A stretch of 64,000 nt of DNA from Streptomyces sp. MUM 2J (GTDB lineage: Bacteria > Actinomycetota > Actinomycetes > Streptomycetales > Streptomycetaceae): positions 124,001 to 188,000 of the forward strand of contig NZ_JADWYM010000006.1 of assembly GCF_022414535.1 (NCBI RefSeq). The letters run 5' to 3'. A program made the translations under genes and the position numbers. The notes beneath the pieces were generated by a model. The model had not been told where the DNA came from. It ran no database searches and saw only the letters and a list, made by a program, of their open reading frames with translations. Of this stretch, positions 45,861 through 53,989 are shown piece by piece. Every line of letters begins with the position of its first letter. Within the stretch, counting starts at the first letter, position 1.

Positions 45861-46765
45861 GGCGTCACCGCCCCGGTGGCGCGTTCGGCGAGCAGGGCGT
45901 CACGCAGCATGCGGGCCTTGGCGGGCGAGGTGCGCAGGGCCCGGCGGATGCCCTCCCCGGTCACCTCAGCGTCCGTCAGGCCAGTCGTCGCCTTCCGCGC
46001 TTCCGCCATGAGCTGTTCGGGAGTGCGGCGGGTGCGGGTCGACTTCGCGGCGACCGGGACACGACCCGTCGCCCGACGCGGCACGGCCGACGAGGCCGGG
46101 ACCGAACGGGCGGACGCCGGGGCAATCGGGACCGGCTTCACCATCGGGACGACGACGGGCATCGACTTCACACCGACACCTGACTTGCCGAGATCGACCG
46201 GCGCCGGGTCGGGCACCGAGAGCCGCGTCAGCACGACCGTGGCCGGGGTCGATACGGGCAGGTCAGAGGTAGACCGTTCTCGACTACTTCCAGATGATTC
46301 CTCCGCATTCGTAGTTGCGGTGGGGATCGGGCTGGGGCGGTGGTGCAGGACCTTGGCGACCAGGTCGGAACCGAAGTAGATCGAGCCGACCGGGAGTGAG
46401 GTGGCGAGCAGGACCAGGGCCCAGTTCGCCGGGTCCCAGTCGGCCAGCCGACCCCAGTCGACGATACGGCCGTGCAGCTCCGGGACCAGGCCGTGCACGT
46501 AGTTGAGGACGAGGGAGGCGAGCGTGTAGGCGCCCAGGACCCGCAGCGCGAACGTGCGGGCGTGGCCGGTGAGGACGAGGGTGGCGATCAGGGCGAGTGC
46601 CATCAGGCCGTCGACCACGAACGGGTACAGCATCGCGGCCGTGCCGTCCGCGCCGACAGCGCCGGCGATGTCCCGCAGCGCGTTCCACGACACCCGGAAC
46701 GCCATACCGACCACCGCGACCAGCGCGAGCACCAGGGCGGCGCGGCCCTTGCGGTGCAGGTTCAT
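45857..46765 (-). CDS. DUF2637 membrane protein
   Basis: 302 residues with four transmembrane helices in the N-terminal half: AALVLALVAVVGMAFRVSWN, FVVDGLMALALIATLVLTG, LGAYTLASLVLNYVHGL and ALVLLATSLPVGSIYFGSDL. This is the DUF2637 pattern typical of actinobacterial plasmids and AICEs. The second half is hydrophilic with a C-terminal helix-turn-helix-like stretch (DAEVTGEGIRRALRTSPAKARMLRD). The ATG at 46765 overlaps the preceding gene (ATGA). Function unknown. Confidence 0.85.
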   Translation of the reverse strand: MNLHRKGRAALVLALVAVVGMAFRVSWNALRDIAGAVGADGTAAMLYPFVVDGLMALALIATLVLTGHARTFALRVLGAYTLASLVLNYVHGLVPELHGRIVDWGRLADWDPANWALVLLATSLPVGSIYFGSDLVAKVLHHRPSPIPTATTNAEESSGSSRERSTSDLPVSTPATVVLTRLSVPDPAPVDLGKSGVGVKSMPVVVPMVKPVPIAPASARSVPASSAVPRRATGRVPVAAKSTRTRRTPEQLMAEARKATTGLTDAEVTGEGIRRALRTSPAKARMLRDALLAERATGAVTP

Positions 46766-47031
46766 GCCGCACCCCCGGGCACGCTCGCGCCGGCCGCGCG
46801 GTTGACCAGCGCGACCCGGGCGGCGAGCGCCCGGCGCCGGGCCCGGCGGATACGCCGGGCGTCCACCTCGGACGGGACGCGGTCGAGGGCGGTGATGTGC
46901 GCGTCCAGCAGCTCGACGTCCGCGAGGATCACCGGCATCTCCCGCTCGATCGCCTCCAACTCCGCATCCGTCGGCTCCATGAAGTCCGCGAACGCGGTAA
47001 CAGCGTCCTGAACAGTCACGATGTGATTCAT
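46762..47031 (-). CDS. DUF6284-like small protein
   Basis: 89 residues, mainly helical: FMEPTDAELEAIEREMPVIL, then a basic helix RRIRRARRRALAARVALVNRA. It resembles the DUF6284 family found next to DUF2637 on Streptomyces elements. It is the first gene of the coupled DUF6284-DUF2637-GGDEF-PP-loop cassette. No known function. Confidence 0.75.
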   Translation of the reverse strand: MNHIVTVQDAVTAFADFMEPTDAELEAIEREMPVILADVELLDAHITALDRVPSEVDARRIRRARRRALAARVALVNRAAGASVPGGAA

Positions 47032-47140
47032 TGGGTCGCGATTCCTTCCAGAGGGGAACGGCCCGAACAGCGCCCCCGGAGTGCCAGCTCCGGGGGCGCG
47101 CGCCGTTGTGATGGCACCCCGCGCGGCGCACGGGGTGGTG

Positions 47141-47317
47141 CTACTGGCTGCGGTTGATGTCGTCGATCAGGACGTTCTGCCCGTAGCCGTCCCGCAGACG
47201 GACGATCTGGAAGAAGCTCCCGCCCACGTCCGTGATCCGGTGCGTCTCGCCCTCGTACTGCACGTCGGTACCGACCTGGTCGACGTTCGGGTGCTTGGGG
47301 TTGGTCAGCCTGCGCAT
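47141..47317 (-). CDS. Small hypothetical AICE protein
   Basis: 58 residues from ATG 47317, which has GGAG at ten bases. It looks like a single small beta domain: VDQVGTDVQYEGETHRITDV, SFFQIVRLRDG, NVLIDDINR. It is the first gene after the operator-bearing promoter region. Not recognised. Confidence 0.6.
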   Translation of the reverse strand: MRRLTNPKHPNVDQVGTDVQYEGETHRITDVGGSFFQIVRLRDGYGQNVLIDDINRSQ

Positions 47318-47736
47318 ACCTGTGTCTCCTCGTGTCGATGGAGAGGACAAGAGCCGGTCCCGCGACCAGAGCGGTCAACGGGGCCACCGACTCCCCACGC
47401 TCCCGCCCGTACGCCCGCACGCAGAGCGCGGGACGGACGGGCGAGAGAGGCAGTCGGCCGCAGCAGCGGTGCTGCGAACGAGAACGGACCGGGCTACTGC
47501 GTGGCACCGCCGGCCGGTCCGTACCGGCGGCGCCTGGATATGTCGTCGGTACACACCGACCTCCCGCGTTCGCAGGGACTTGAGGCGCGGCTTCATGCCG
47601 CGCGGTCCGTCTTTTCGACTCGGGGAGACGGGGCCCGCATATGCAGTTCTCAATCAGCCGGCGCTTCCTTCGAACCCGTTTCACGGGGCCCTCCAGGCGC
47701 TACCTGCACACCGGGATTCCAGAACCAGCCTGCAAT
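47318..47736 (-). other. Long leader of the main AICE operon
   Basis: About 420 bases between the operator-bearing promoter and the first gene have no credible gene on either strand. Several GC-rich inverted repeats are present (for example GGACCGG near 47485 and CCGGTCCG near 47514). It could contain the cis-acting transfer locus or a regulatory RNA; nothing firm. Confidence 0.35.
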
Positions 47737-47774
47737 CTGGTGCGCACCAGTAGAGTGCATCTGGTGCGCACCAG
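47737..47774. promoter_or_regulatory. Twin palindromic operators of the AICE
   Basis: The 14-bp palindrome CTGGTGCGCACCAG occurs at 47737-47750 and again at 47761-47774, 24 bases apart. On the minus strand TTGACA (47780-47775) precedes the second palindrome, which therefore fills the spacer to a weak -10 CACTCT near 47752-47757. So it is likely the operator of the leftward transfer-replication operon. A near copy lies ahead of the GntR-NUDIX gene. Confidence 0.75.
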
Positions 47775-47962
47775 TGTCAAGGTGGTTCGCTGATTCGGTG
47801 GCGGTCGAGCCGCCGCGGTGCATCTCCAGAAGACCTCTGGAGGCAGGGCCGCCGGTAGCCAACAGGGCTTAACTTCCGGCCTGTTAACCCCTGTTGACCT
47901 GCGGCAATGTTCGTCATCCTGGCAAGGTGGTGCGAGGGGAACCAACGCCGGGAGGTGGGCCC

Positions 47963-49093
47963 GTGAGTGCGGGACTTCGGAGTGCGCGGACGGCGCGCGG
48001 GTGGTCGCAGGAGCGGTTGGTTCGCGAGATCGAGCAGTTCGCCCGACGGAACCTCACGGACGTTGCGTCAACCGCGAGTCTGCGGGTGTACGTGTCCGAG
48101 TGGGAGAACGGCAAGCGCACCATCTCTGACCGGTACGCGCGCGTCCTGCGGCAGCTTCTCGGCGTAACGGATGAGGAGCTGCGGGATTCCGGTCCGGCCC
48201 CGGTGGCGCCGACCGCCGACGGCTACGACGACCTACTGAGCCGGATCGATTCGGCCAGCAGCGTCAGCGAGTCCATGGTGAAGATGTTCAACGACCAGAC
48301 TGAGCTACTGCGGACCATGGACCGCCAGAGAGGCGCCGCAGCCCTGGTCGATCAGATGTCCGGCCATCTGTCCGCCCTCGAAGACGCGCTCAACTTCGCG
48401 GTGCTGCCTGCTGCCCGTCGCCCCGTGGCCCTTGCGCTCGCGGGCGCCTCAACTCTTGCGGCATGGCAGGCAATCGACTCGGGGGCCGTCGAGCGGGCGT
48501 GGCGGCACTACGAGCTTGCCAAGCGTGCGGCGCGCGATGCTGAAGAGCCCATGTACCTGGCCCACGCCATGGGCGAACAGGCGTACGTCCTCTGCGAAGC
48601 GGGACGGCCGGCGCTCGCCGTCGACCTCGTGCGGGATGCTCAGCGCACTGTTGGGCAAGCCGGTTCCGCCCGACTCCGGGCATGGCTGTACGCCGCAGAG
48701 GCCGAGATGTGCGCTCATGCTGGGATGCCCGAAGACTGCCGGCGTGCACTGGACTCGGCCATGGCCGTCGTCCCGTCGGGCCCCGAGGACCGTGACCCGG
48801 ACATGCTGAGCATCTTCCTGAACGGCGCGCATCTGGCCCGGTGGCAGGGCAATGTGCTCGCCCTGCTCGGGGAAGAGTCGGCGGTCACCAGCCTCTACAG
48901 CGCGCTCGAAGTGATGGACCCGACCTTCGTGCGCGCCCGGAGTGGGCTGCACGCCGACCTGGCCCAGGCGCACCTCACGCGAGCCGAGTACGACGACGCC
49001 AGCACGCACCTGCGGCAGGCCCGACTGTTGGCGAGCCGGACCGGTTCGGTCCGGCAGCGCCGTCGCGTCGACCTGCTCAGTGCGCGGTTGTGA
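47963..49093 (+). CDS. XRE-family HTH regulator with C-terminal TPR-like domain
   Basis: 376 residues. The N-terminal helix-turn-helix is SARTARGWSQERLVREIEQ, continuing to YVSEWENGKRTISDRYARVL. The rest is helical in TPR-like pairs (AWRHYELAKRAARDAEEPMY, then YVLCEAGRPALAVDLV and AEMCAHAGMPEDCRRALDSAM). Such XRE-TPR proteins sense small ligands or peptides. It is transcribed rightward, divergent from the main operon and convergent with the GntR-NUDIX gene. GTG 47963 has GGGAGG upstream. Confidence 0.82.
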   Translation: MSAGLRSARTARGWSQERLVREIEQFARRNLTDVASTASLRVYVSEWENGKRTISDRYARVLRQLLGVTDEELRDSGPAPVAPTADGYDDLLSRIDSASSVSESMVKMFNDQTELLRTMDRQRGAAALVDQMSGHLSALEDALNFAVLPAARRPVALALAGASTLAAWQAIDSGAVERAWRHYELAKRAARDAEEPMYLAHAMGEQAYVLCEAGRPALAVDLVRDAQRTVGQAGSARLRAWLYAAEAEMCAHAGMPEDCRRALDSAMAVVPSGPEDRDPDMLSIFLNGAHLARWQGNVLALLGEESAVTSLYSALEVMDPTFVRARSGLHADLAQAHLTRAEYDDASTHLRQARLLASRTGSVRQRRRVDLLSARL

Positions 49094-49865
49094 GTCCCTG
49101 AGTGCGTCGAGCCGCCAGGATGTGGAGCAGTGCGACCAGGGTTCCGGAGCCCAGTAGCTCACCCCGGGCCATGAGCCCGGGGATGTCCGCCAGAGGTACC
49201 CACTCGATGTGACCGGACTCCTCCGGGTCGCTCGGCGCACCGACCTTCTCAGCGCCGTGTCCCACGAAGATCTCGTGCGGTGAGTCGACCATGCCGACCA
49301 TGGGCTGATAGCTCACGACGTGTTCCAGCGATCTGGGACGCCACCCCGTCTCCTCGATGGTCTCCCGCATCGCCGTGTCCGCAGGGTCTTCCCCCTGGTC
49401 GACGATGCCGCCCGGCAGCTCCCAGCCGAATTGCTTCGGGACGAAGCGGTACCGCCACATCATCAGGACGCGGTCCTGATCATCAATGACGGCTGTGATC
49501 GCTACATGGTGAAGCTTCACGACGTGGTGTTCGAACCGCTTCACTCCCGGCGGCTCCACGTCCCAGAGCTGGAGTTTGACCCATCGGTTGTCGTAGACGT
49601 CGCGCTCGCCATGGATTCGCCAGGGCTCCAGCCCTTCGGGCCGCTCAACGCTCACCGCGCCCGGTACCCGGTACGAACTCCGTCCCCGGACCTCCAGCAG
49701 TCCCTCTGAGACGAGGCGGGCGAGCACCTGCCGTAGGGCTGTCCGGCCGATGCCGAGTTCTTCCACAAGCGTGCGTTCCGAGGGGAATTTGTCGCCGGGG
49801 GCGTACTCACCTGCCGCGAGTCGCGCGCGAAGCGTCTCGTAGACCTTGGTCGTCTTCGGTCCCAT
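49077..49865 (-). CDS. GntR-NUDIX fusion regulator (KorSA/Pif-like)
   Basis: 262 residues in two domains. Residues 1-70 are a GntR winged helix (YETLRARLAAGEYAPGDKFP, SERTLVEELGIGRTALRQVL). Residues ~85-262 are a NUDIX hydrolase with the box GGIVDQGEDPADTAMRETIE plus ETGW, catalytic glutamates intact. In pSAM2 the GntR repressor KorSA and the NUDIX immunity factor Pif are separate genes; here they are joined. It probably represses transfer and also prevents redundant transfer (inference). ATG 49865, with a variant operator at 49890-49903. It overlaps the XRE gene end by 17 bases. Confidence 0.88.
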   Translation of the reverse strand: MGPKTTKVYETLRARLAAGEYAPGDKFPSERTLVEELGIGRTALRQVLARLVSEGLLEVRGRSSYRVPGAVSVERPEGLEPWRIHGERDVYDNRWVKLQLWDVEPPGVKRFEHHVVKLHHVAITAVIDDQDRVLMMWRYRFVPKQFGWELPGGIVDQGEDPADTAMRETIEETGWRPRSLEHVVSYQPMVGMVDSPHEIFVGHGAEKVGAPSDPEESGHIEWVPLADIPGLMARGELLGSGTLVALLHILAARRTQGLTTAH

Positions 49866-49889
49866 CCGCGGAGCACTCTCCGTTCTGAC

Positions 49890-49903
49890 GTGGTGCGTAC
49901 CAG
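49890..49903. promoter_or_regulatory. Operator-like site before the GntR-NUDIX gene
   Basis: GTGGTGCGTACCAG matches 12 of 14 positions of the twin operators at 47737 and 47761. It lies 25 bases upstream of the regulator ATG, suggesting autoregulation. Confidence 0.6.
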
Positions 49904-50017
49904 CGTAGCGGGGATGGGTCACGCTTCCTCCGGCCGTCGGGTAGCCCATGGGGCACGTGTGGGGCAGTGGGTCCTCCAAAGGTGGATATGCACAGGCCAC
50001 GGCGTGATCGTCGCGCG

Positions 50018-50132
50018 GACTGTAAATCTGCCGGCTCAGCCTTCCCAGGTTCGAATCCTGGCGCCGCCACACGACCGAAAGGGTCCGTGACCAGCGATAA
50101 CGCTGGACGCGGGCCCTTTCGTCGTTCCCGGG
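50018..50132. repeat. attR direct repeat (115 bp)
   Basis: Identical to attL 35961-36075. It holds the tRNA-Tyr 3' half without the 5' half, and the terminator hairpin. The upstream sequence at 49990-50017 is unrelated to the tRNA, so this is a partial copy and not a functional tRNA. Confidence 0.95.
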
Positions 50133-50776
50133 GTTCCCGGGGTTCCCGGAGTCCGTGGGGTCGTGCCGGGCGGGGTGTCCCGGTTCGCTCCCGGTTCTGG
50201 TGGGCAGGCGGCCGGTGTGCGAAGACCCGGCCGCCGGGGTTGGCGCCGGATCATCCGAGGCTCCTCCTCTCCCGATCTCGAACGTCGATCCGGGTGGCTC
50301 TGGTGCCCTCCCGGGTTGTACGGGCTTGCGCCCATGACGGTCCGCCGTTTCTGGGGTCGGGCGAGAGGTCGATGTTCGGGTGTGTTTTCCGGAATGGCCA
50401 GAGAATCGTTTTTTGTGAATGAGGTGCAGAAATCGATCCCGGAGTGGTTCCGCTGTTTCGCTGGTTCATGGGGCGCTGGGGCGGGACAGTGGCGGGGCGG
50501 TTCGGGGAAGGCTTCTTCCCCGTCGCCTTGGGAGAAGGAGGACGCCGGCGGAGCGGTCGTGCCGGGTTGCTTCGCCCGGTCCCCTCGTGGAGATCGGTCT
50601 CAGCAACGGTCGGCGCCCCCGCATGTCCCCTGCCGCCCCCGTCGAAACGTGGCGGCGGCGTCGACCGCGGAGGTGCTCGAATGCGCCGCGGTGCCGCTCG
50701 ACCGGCTTGAGCGCCGGACGGGGGGCGGCGCGAGGGGTGAGTGGAGGTCTGAGCTTCCGCAAGGCATGCTGAATGA
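50133..50776. other. Intergenic region right of the AICE
   Basis: About 640 bases without a supported gene. An AT-richer patch near 50380-50450 (TCGTTTTTTGTGAATGAGG) probably contains the promoter of the phosphatase gene. The open frames over this stretch lack start signals. Confidence 0.35.
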
Positions 50777-51955
50777 ATGCAGGCGCGCTTGTGGTCGACC
50801 TCTCGGCCGGGAGCGGGGGGTCACGGCCGGGTCCTCTTGGCGCTGATGCAGTGTGTGCCCTTCCTGATCGGGCTGGCCGTGCTGGTCATCGAGCTCACGC
50901 CTGCCCACTTCATCTACACCGGCCCGTTTCTCACCGCGATCCCGGCGCTGGCGGCGGTGACGCTGGGCCCCGGGGGAACCGCTGCGGCAGCGGGTCTGGC
51001 GCTCGCGATCAGCGTGACCACGGCCACCCACAACGACGCCTGGGGCACCCTGCAGGTCTACACCAACTTCCTGGCCCTGGCCCTGGTGTCCGTGGCCGGG
51101 TTCATCACCAGCCGCGCCATGCAGTCGCGCCGGCAGAGAGAGCTCGATCAGGTTCGCCGGATCGCCGTGGCGGCCCAGGAGGTGGTGCTGCGGCCCATAC
51201 CCGAGCGGATGGGTCCGGTGCGGGCAGCAAGCCTCTGCCTCGCGGCCGGGACGGGCGCACAGGTGGGCGGTGATCTGTACGAGGCCGTGCAGACGCGGTA
51301 CGGCGTCCGGATGATCGTGGGGGATGTGCGGGGCAAGGGGCTGTCCGCGGTGAGAGCCGTGGCCGTGGCCGTGGGCGCGTTTCGGGAGGCCGTGCACTAC
51401 GAGGTCGAGCCGGTGGAGGTCATGAACCGCTGTGCGGCTGCCCTGCGCCGGGAGGTCGCCGTGCCGGGCGCCTTCGAGCAGGAAGTTCTGCTGGAAGGGT
51501 TCACCACGGTGCTCATCGCGCAGATTCCGGACGAGCCCGTGGTGCAGCTCGTCAACCGAGGGCATCCGCCGCCGCTGCTGCTGCATGAGGGCAGGGCGAG
51601 GGCGCTGATGCCGGCCTCGCCCCTGCCGCCGGTCGGACTGGAAGACCTCGTCACCGGCTCTCCGCCCAAAGCCGAGAGCTATTCCTTTCTCCCCGGCGAC
51701 CGTCTGCTGCTGTATACCGACGGCGTGATAGAGGCCCGGGACCGCACCGGCGAATTCTTCGATCTACCCGCGGCCATGGAGGGGATACGCCCCGACGCCA
51801 CGCCTTCGGAATTCCTGGAACAACTGCACCAGGAATTGCTCCGCCACACCGAGAACGACCTGGCGGACGACGTGGCGATGCTCTTCGTCGACCGGCTCGA
51901 CGACACGGTGGAGTCGCCTGCCGCCCAGGTGCAGGTCGGGGAGAGGCCGCTGTGA
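50777..51955 (+). CDS. PP2C-type (SpoIIE-like) membrane serine phosphatase
   Basis: 392 residues. About three to four transmembrane helices in the first 120 residues (LMQCVPFLIGLAVLVIEL, then FLTAIPALAAVTL and YTNFLALALVSVAGF) are followed by a SpoIIE/RsbU phosphatase domain. GGDLYEAVQTRYGVRMIVGD contains the first metal aspartates, GKGLSAVRAVAVAVGAFREA follows, and late blocks are RGHPPPLLLHEG, DRLLLYTDGVIEARD and DLADDVAMLFVDR. It likely dephosphorylates an anti-sigma antagonist; many Streptomyces paralogues exist. No partner is adjacent. Confidence 0.9.
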   Translation: MQARLWSTSRPGAGGHGRVLLALMQCVPFLIGLAVLVIELTPAHFIYTGPFLTAIPALAAVTLGPGGTAAAAGLALAISVTTATHNDAWGTLQVYTNFLALALVSVAGFITSRAMQSRRQRELDQVRRIAVAAQEVVLRPIPERMGPVRAASLCLAAGTGAQVGGDLYEAVQTRYGVRMIVGDVRGKGLSAVRAVAVAVGAFREAVHYEVEPVEVMNRCAAALRREVAVPGAFEQEVLLEGFTTVLIAQIPDEPVVQLVNRGHPPPLLLHEGRARALMPASPLPPVGLEDLVTGSPPKAESYSFLPGDRLLLYTDGVIEARDRTGEFFDLPAAMEGIRPDATPSEFLEQLHQELLRHTENDLADDVAMLFVDRLDDTVESPAAQVQVGERPL

Positions 51956-52180
51956 GCCGAGGAACCGCGCTGTGGGTGATGCCCTCCGCACGGCGGGCGG
52001 GTCCGCCGGCTGTTCCCCGCCTCGGTGTGTCAGGGCCTGGCGCGGGTGTGGCGGGTCCGAGCCCGCTCGGGGGATCGGCCTGGAGGGCGTGGGCCGCCGG
52101 TAGGACGCAGGGCGCTGATCGTGGCCGCTGCGGGGTGCCGTGTCGTGTCGGATCGGTGCCGTGTCCGGGCCGGACCGGCG

Positions 52181-52462
52181 TCATGCTTCGCCGGTGGGGG
52201 GCTCCTGGGCCGTCCTCTTCACTTCCGCCTCGACCTCGTTGCGGGGTTTGCCCTCACCCTTGGCGTACTCGGTGACCGATCCCTGTGCCTCCCGCGCGAG
52301 GTCGCGCCAGGCGCGCCAGGCGGTCTCGTACGTGCCGTGCTGCTCGCCGGTCCAGGCCGACGTCGTCGGGGCGCCGAAGGTGTCGCGCAGCTCCAGCACG
52401 CGCGCGTGCGCCTCGTTCGCCGCACGCTGTTTTTCCACGAGTTCGTCGAAAGTGTGGGCCAC
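52181..52462 (-). CDS. Small conserved hypothetical protein
   Basis: 93 residues, helical and charged: FDELVEKQRAANEAHARVLE, then WTGEQHGTYETAWRAWRDLA. No recognised domain and no membrane segment. ATG 52462, with the ribosome-binding region CATAGCATCCCAACGTG weak. Similar short proteins are widely present in Streptomyces; function unknown. Confidence 0.7.
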   Translation of the reverse strand: MAHTFDELVEKQRAANEAHARVLELRDTFGAPTTSAWTGEQHGTYETAWRAWRDLAREAQGSVTEYAKGEGKPRNEVEAEVKRTAQEPPTGEA

Positions 52463-52790
52463 GTTGGGATGCTATGGAGGTCACGGCGTATGCGCGCGGC
52501 GGGCCGGGCGCCGCGCGCGCAGGGATACACGAGTGGCGCACCGGGGCACGCCGACCGCGCGTCCAGCCGCCGCGGACACCACCCGCATGCCCTGGGCGGG
52601 CCGCTGTCCTCGCGGGCCGTCGTCTTCGCGAGCCCGCGGTCTCCGCCCCGGACGTCCCGCCCGGTCCCGCGGGAGCGGGGCGCCGTCGTCTGCGCCGGTC
52701 CGGGAGGTCCGCCGCCCAACCGGGCGCGGCGCAGCCGGGCTTGGACGGGTGCGTCGTTTGACGGTCCCTCGGCCGGCTGACCGTTCCGAT

Positions 52791-52910
52791 GGGCAAACGG
52801 GCAAACGGGCAAACGGGTGAACCGGTGAACCGGTGGACGGCCACACGGCCACACGGCCAGGTGGGCCGGCGGGCCGGCGGGCCTGCGGGGCGACCGTCCG
52901 ACGGGTCCGG
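52791..52910. repeat. Degenerate 8-bp tandem array
   Basis: Fifteen consecutive octamers can be read without gaps: GGGCAAAC x3, GGGTGAAC, CGGTGAAC, CGGTGGAC, GGCCACAC x2, GGCCAGGT, GGGCCGGC x2, GGGCCTGC, GGGGCGAC, CGTCCGAC, GGGTCCGG. It is in the intergenic space beyond the 3' end of the NAD(P)-binding gene. Related to the array at 57044. Confidence 0.75.
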
Positions 52911-52986
52911 GCTGGGCCGTGTACTGCCCCGCAGCGAGGCGCGTCACGGAGACGGTGCCGCCCTCGGGGCCGTCGAACCGTCAGGG

Positions 52987-53640
52987 TCAGTTCCCCGCCA
53001 CCGACTTCACCGCCACCGAGACCGGAGTCGAGCCGCCGACCAGTTCAAGGGTCAGTCCGGCTGTCGCCGTGCTGTCGACCAGCTCGGCGAGGACGGCGGC
53101 CACGTCGTCGCGGGGGATCGGGCCGCGGCCGGTGCGAGCTTCCAGGCGGACCAGCCCGGTGCCGGCGTCGTTCGTGAGCGAACCGGGGCGCAGGATCGTC
53201 CAGTCAAGGTCCAGGCCGCGCACATGGTCGTCGGCCTCGCCCTTGGCCCGCAGGTACACGTCGAAGACCTCGTTGCCCTGGTGCCGGGCGTTCGCGCCCA
53301 TCGACGACACGATCACGAGGCGCCGTACACCCGCCCGGACCGCCGCGTCCGCGAACAGCACGGCCGCGCCCTTGTCGACCGTGTCCTTGCGCGCGATCCC
53401 GCTGCCCGGGCCCGCACCCGCGGCGAAGACGGCCGCGTCCGCACCCTGCAGATACGCCGCGACCTCTTCCACGGACGCCGACTCCAGGTCCAGCAGCACC
53501 GGTTCGGCGCCGGCCGCCCGCAGGTCGGCGCCCTGTTCGGCCTTGCGGATCAGGCCTGCGACCTCGTCCCCGCGCGCGGCGAGCAGACGCTCCAGCCGCA
53601 GCGCGATCTGACCATGACCACCAGCGATGACAATGCGCAT
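52987..53640 (-). CDS. NAD(P)-binding (SDR-like, NmrA/YwnB type) oxidoreductase
   Basis: 217 residues. The nucleotide-binding motif is VIAGGHGQIALRLERLL at residues 4-20. It continues with VVFAAGAGPGSG-like and LVIVSSMGANA, typical of atypical SDRs that have lost the YxxxK pair, and LDWTILRPGSLTNDAGTG is the signature of this group. It binds NAD(P)H; substrate unknown. ATG 53640. A stand-alone gene. Confidence 0.87.
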   Translation of the reverse strand: MRIVIAGGHGQIALRLERLLAARGDEVAGLIRKAEQGADLRAAGAEPVLLDLESASVEEVAAYLQGADAAVFAAGAGPGSGIARKDTVDKGAAVLFADAAVRAGVRRLVIVSSMGANARHQGNEVFDVYLRAKGEADDHVRGLDLDWTILRPGSLTNDAGTGLVRLEARTGRGPIPRDDVAAVLAELVDSTATAGLTLELVGGSTPVSVAVKSVAGN

Positions 53641-53989
53641 GTCTTTGACCGTACGCCCGTGGCGTTGTATCCGCCGCATGATGCCGGCGACGCGCTTCCG
53701 GTTCGTGCACGGCGCGTGAAACGGCACCCTTGACCTGCCGTGCGCCGTCCCTTCGGTGGGAGCGTGCCGTCCTGCACGTCCCGCGCGCCCCCGTCGCGCG
53801 CCATGCCTCTTCGCCTCACCGACGAGTGCGGACACCGTCGCAAGCCGGTCCCGCGCCTCGCGCAACGGCCCGCGCGCCAGCGGCGCGCGCCCGGTGTCCC
53901 CGACCCCTGGCGCAGTCACGGCACCCGCGGCGTGCGCGCCGTGCACGGCGCACGAAGCCGGGCGGCCGGGCGCTGTGATCGGGGTGCTG

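Larger units (their letters stand above)
35961..50132. mobile_element. Actinomycete integrative conjugative element (AICE) in tRNA-Tyr
   Basis: The element is bounded by 115-bp identical repeats, so the excised circle would be 14,057 bp. It has all AICE modules: tyrosine integrase next to attL, Xis, a prim-pol plus SF3 helicase replication unit, Spd-type membrane proteins, an FtsK/TraB DNA translocase for conjugation as double-stranded DNA, and GntR-type control next to attR. The layout is like pSAM2 and SLP1 relatives but with a prim-pol replication module. Most genes point leftward from a promoter region near 47780. Confidence 0.93.

Noticed and set aside
47375..47653. Possible 92-residue protein in the AICE leader
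   Set aside because: There is no Shine-Dalgarno and the composition is like a shadow frame; kept only as gene-free leader.
50018..50090. Second tRNA-Tyr gene at attR
   Set aside because: Only the 3' half of the tRNA is present, as part of the att repeat.
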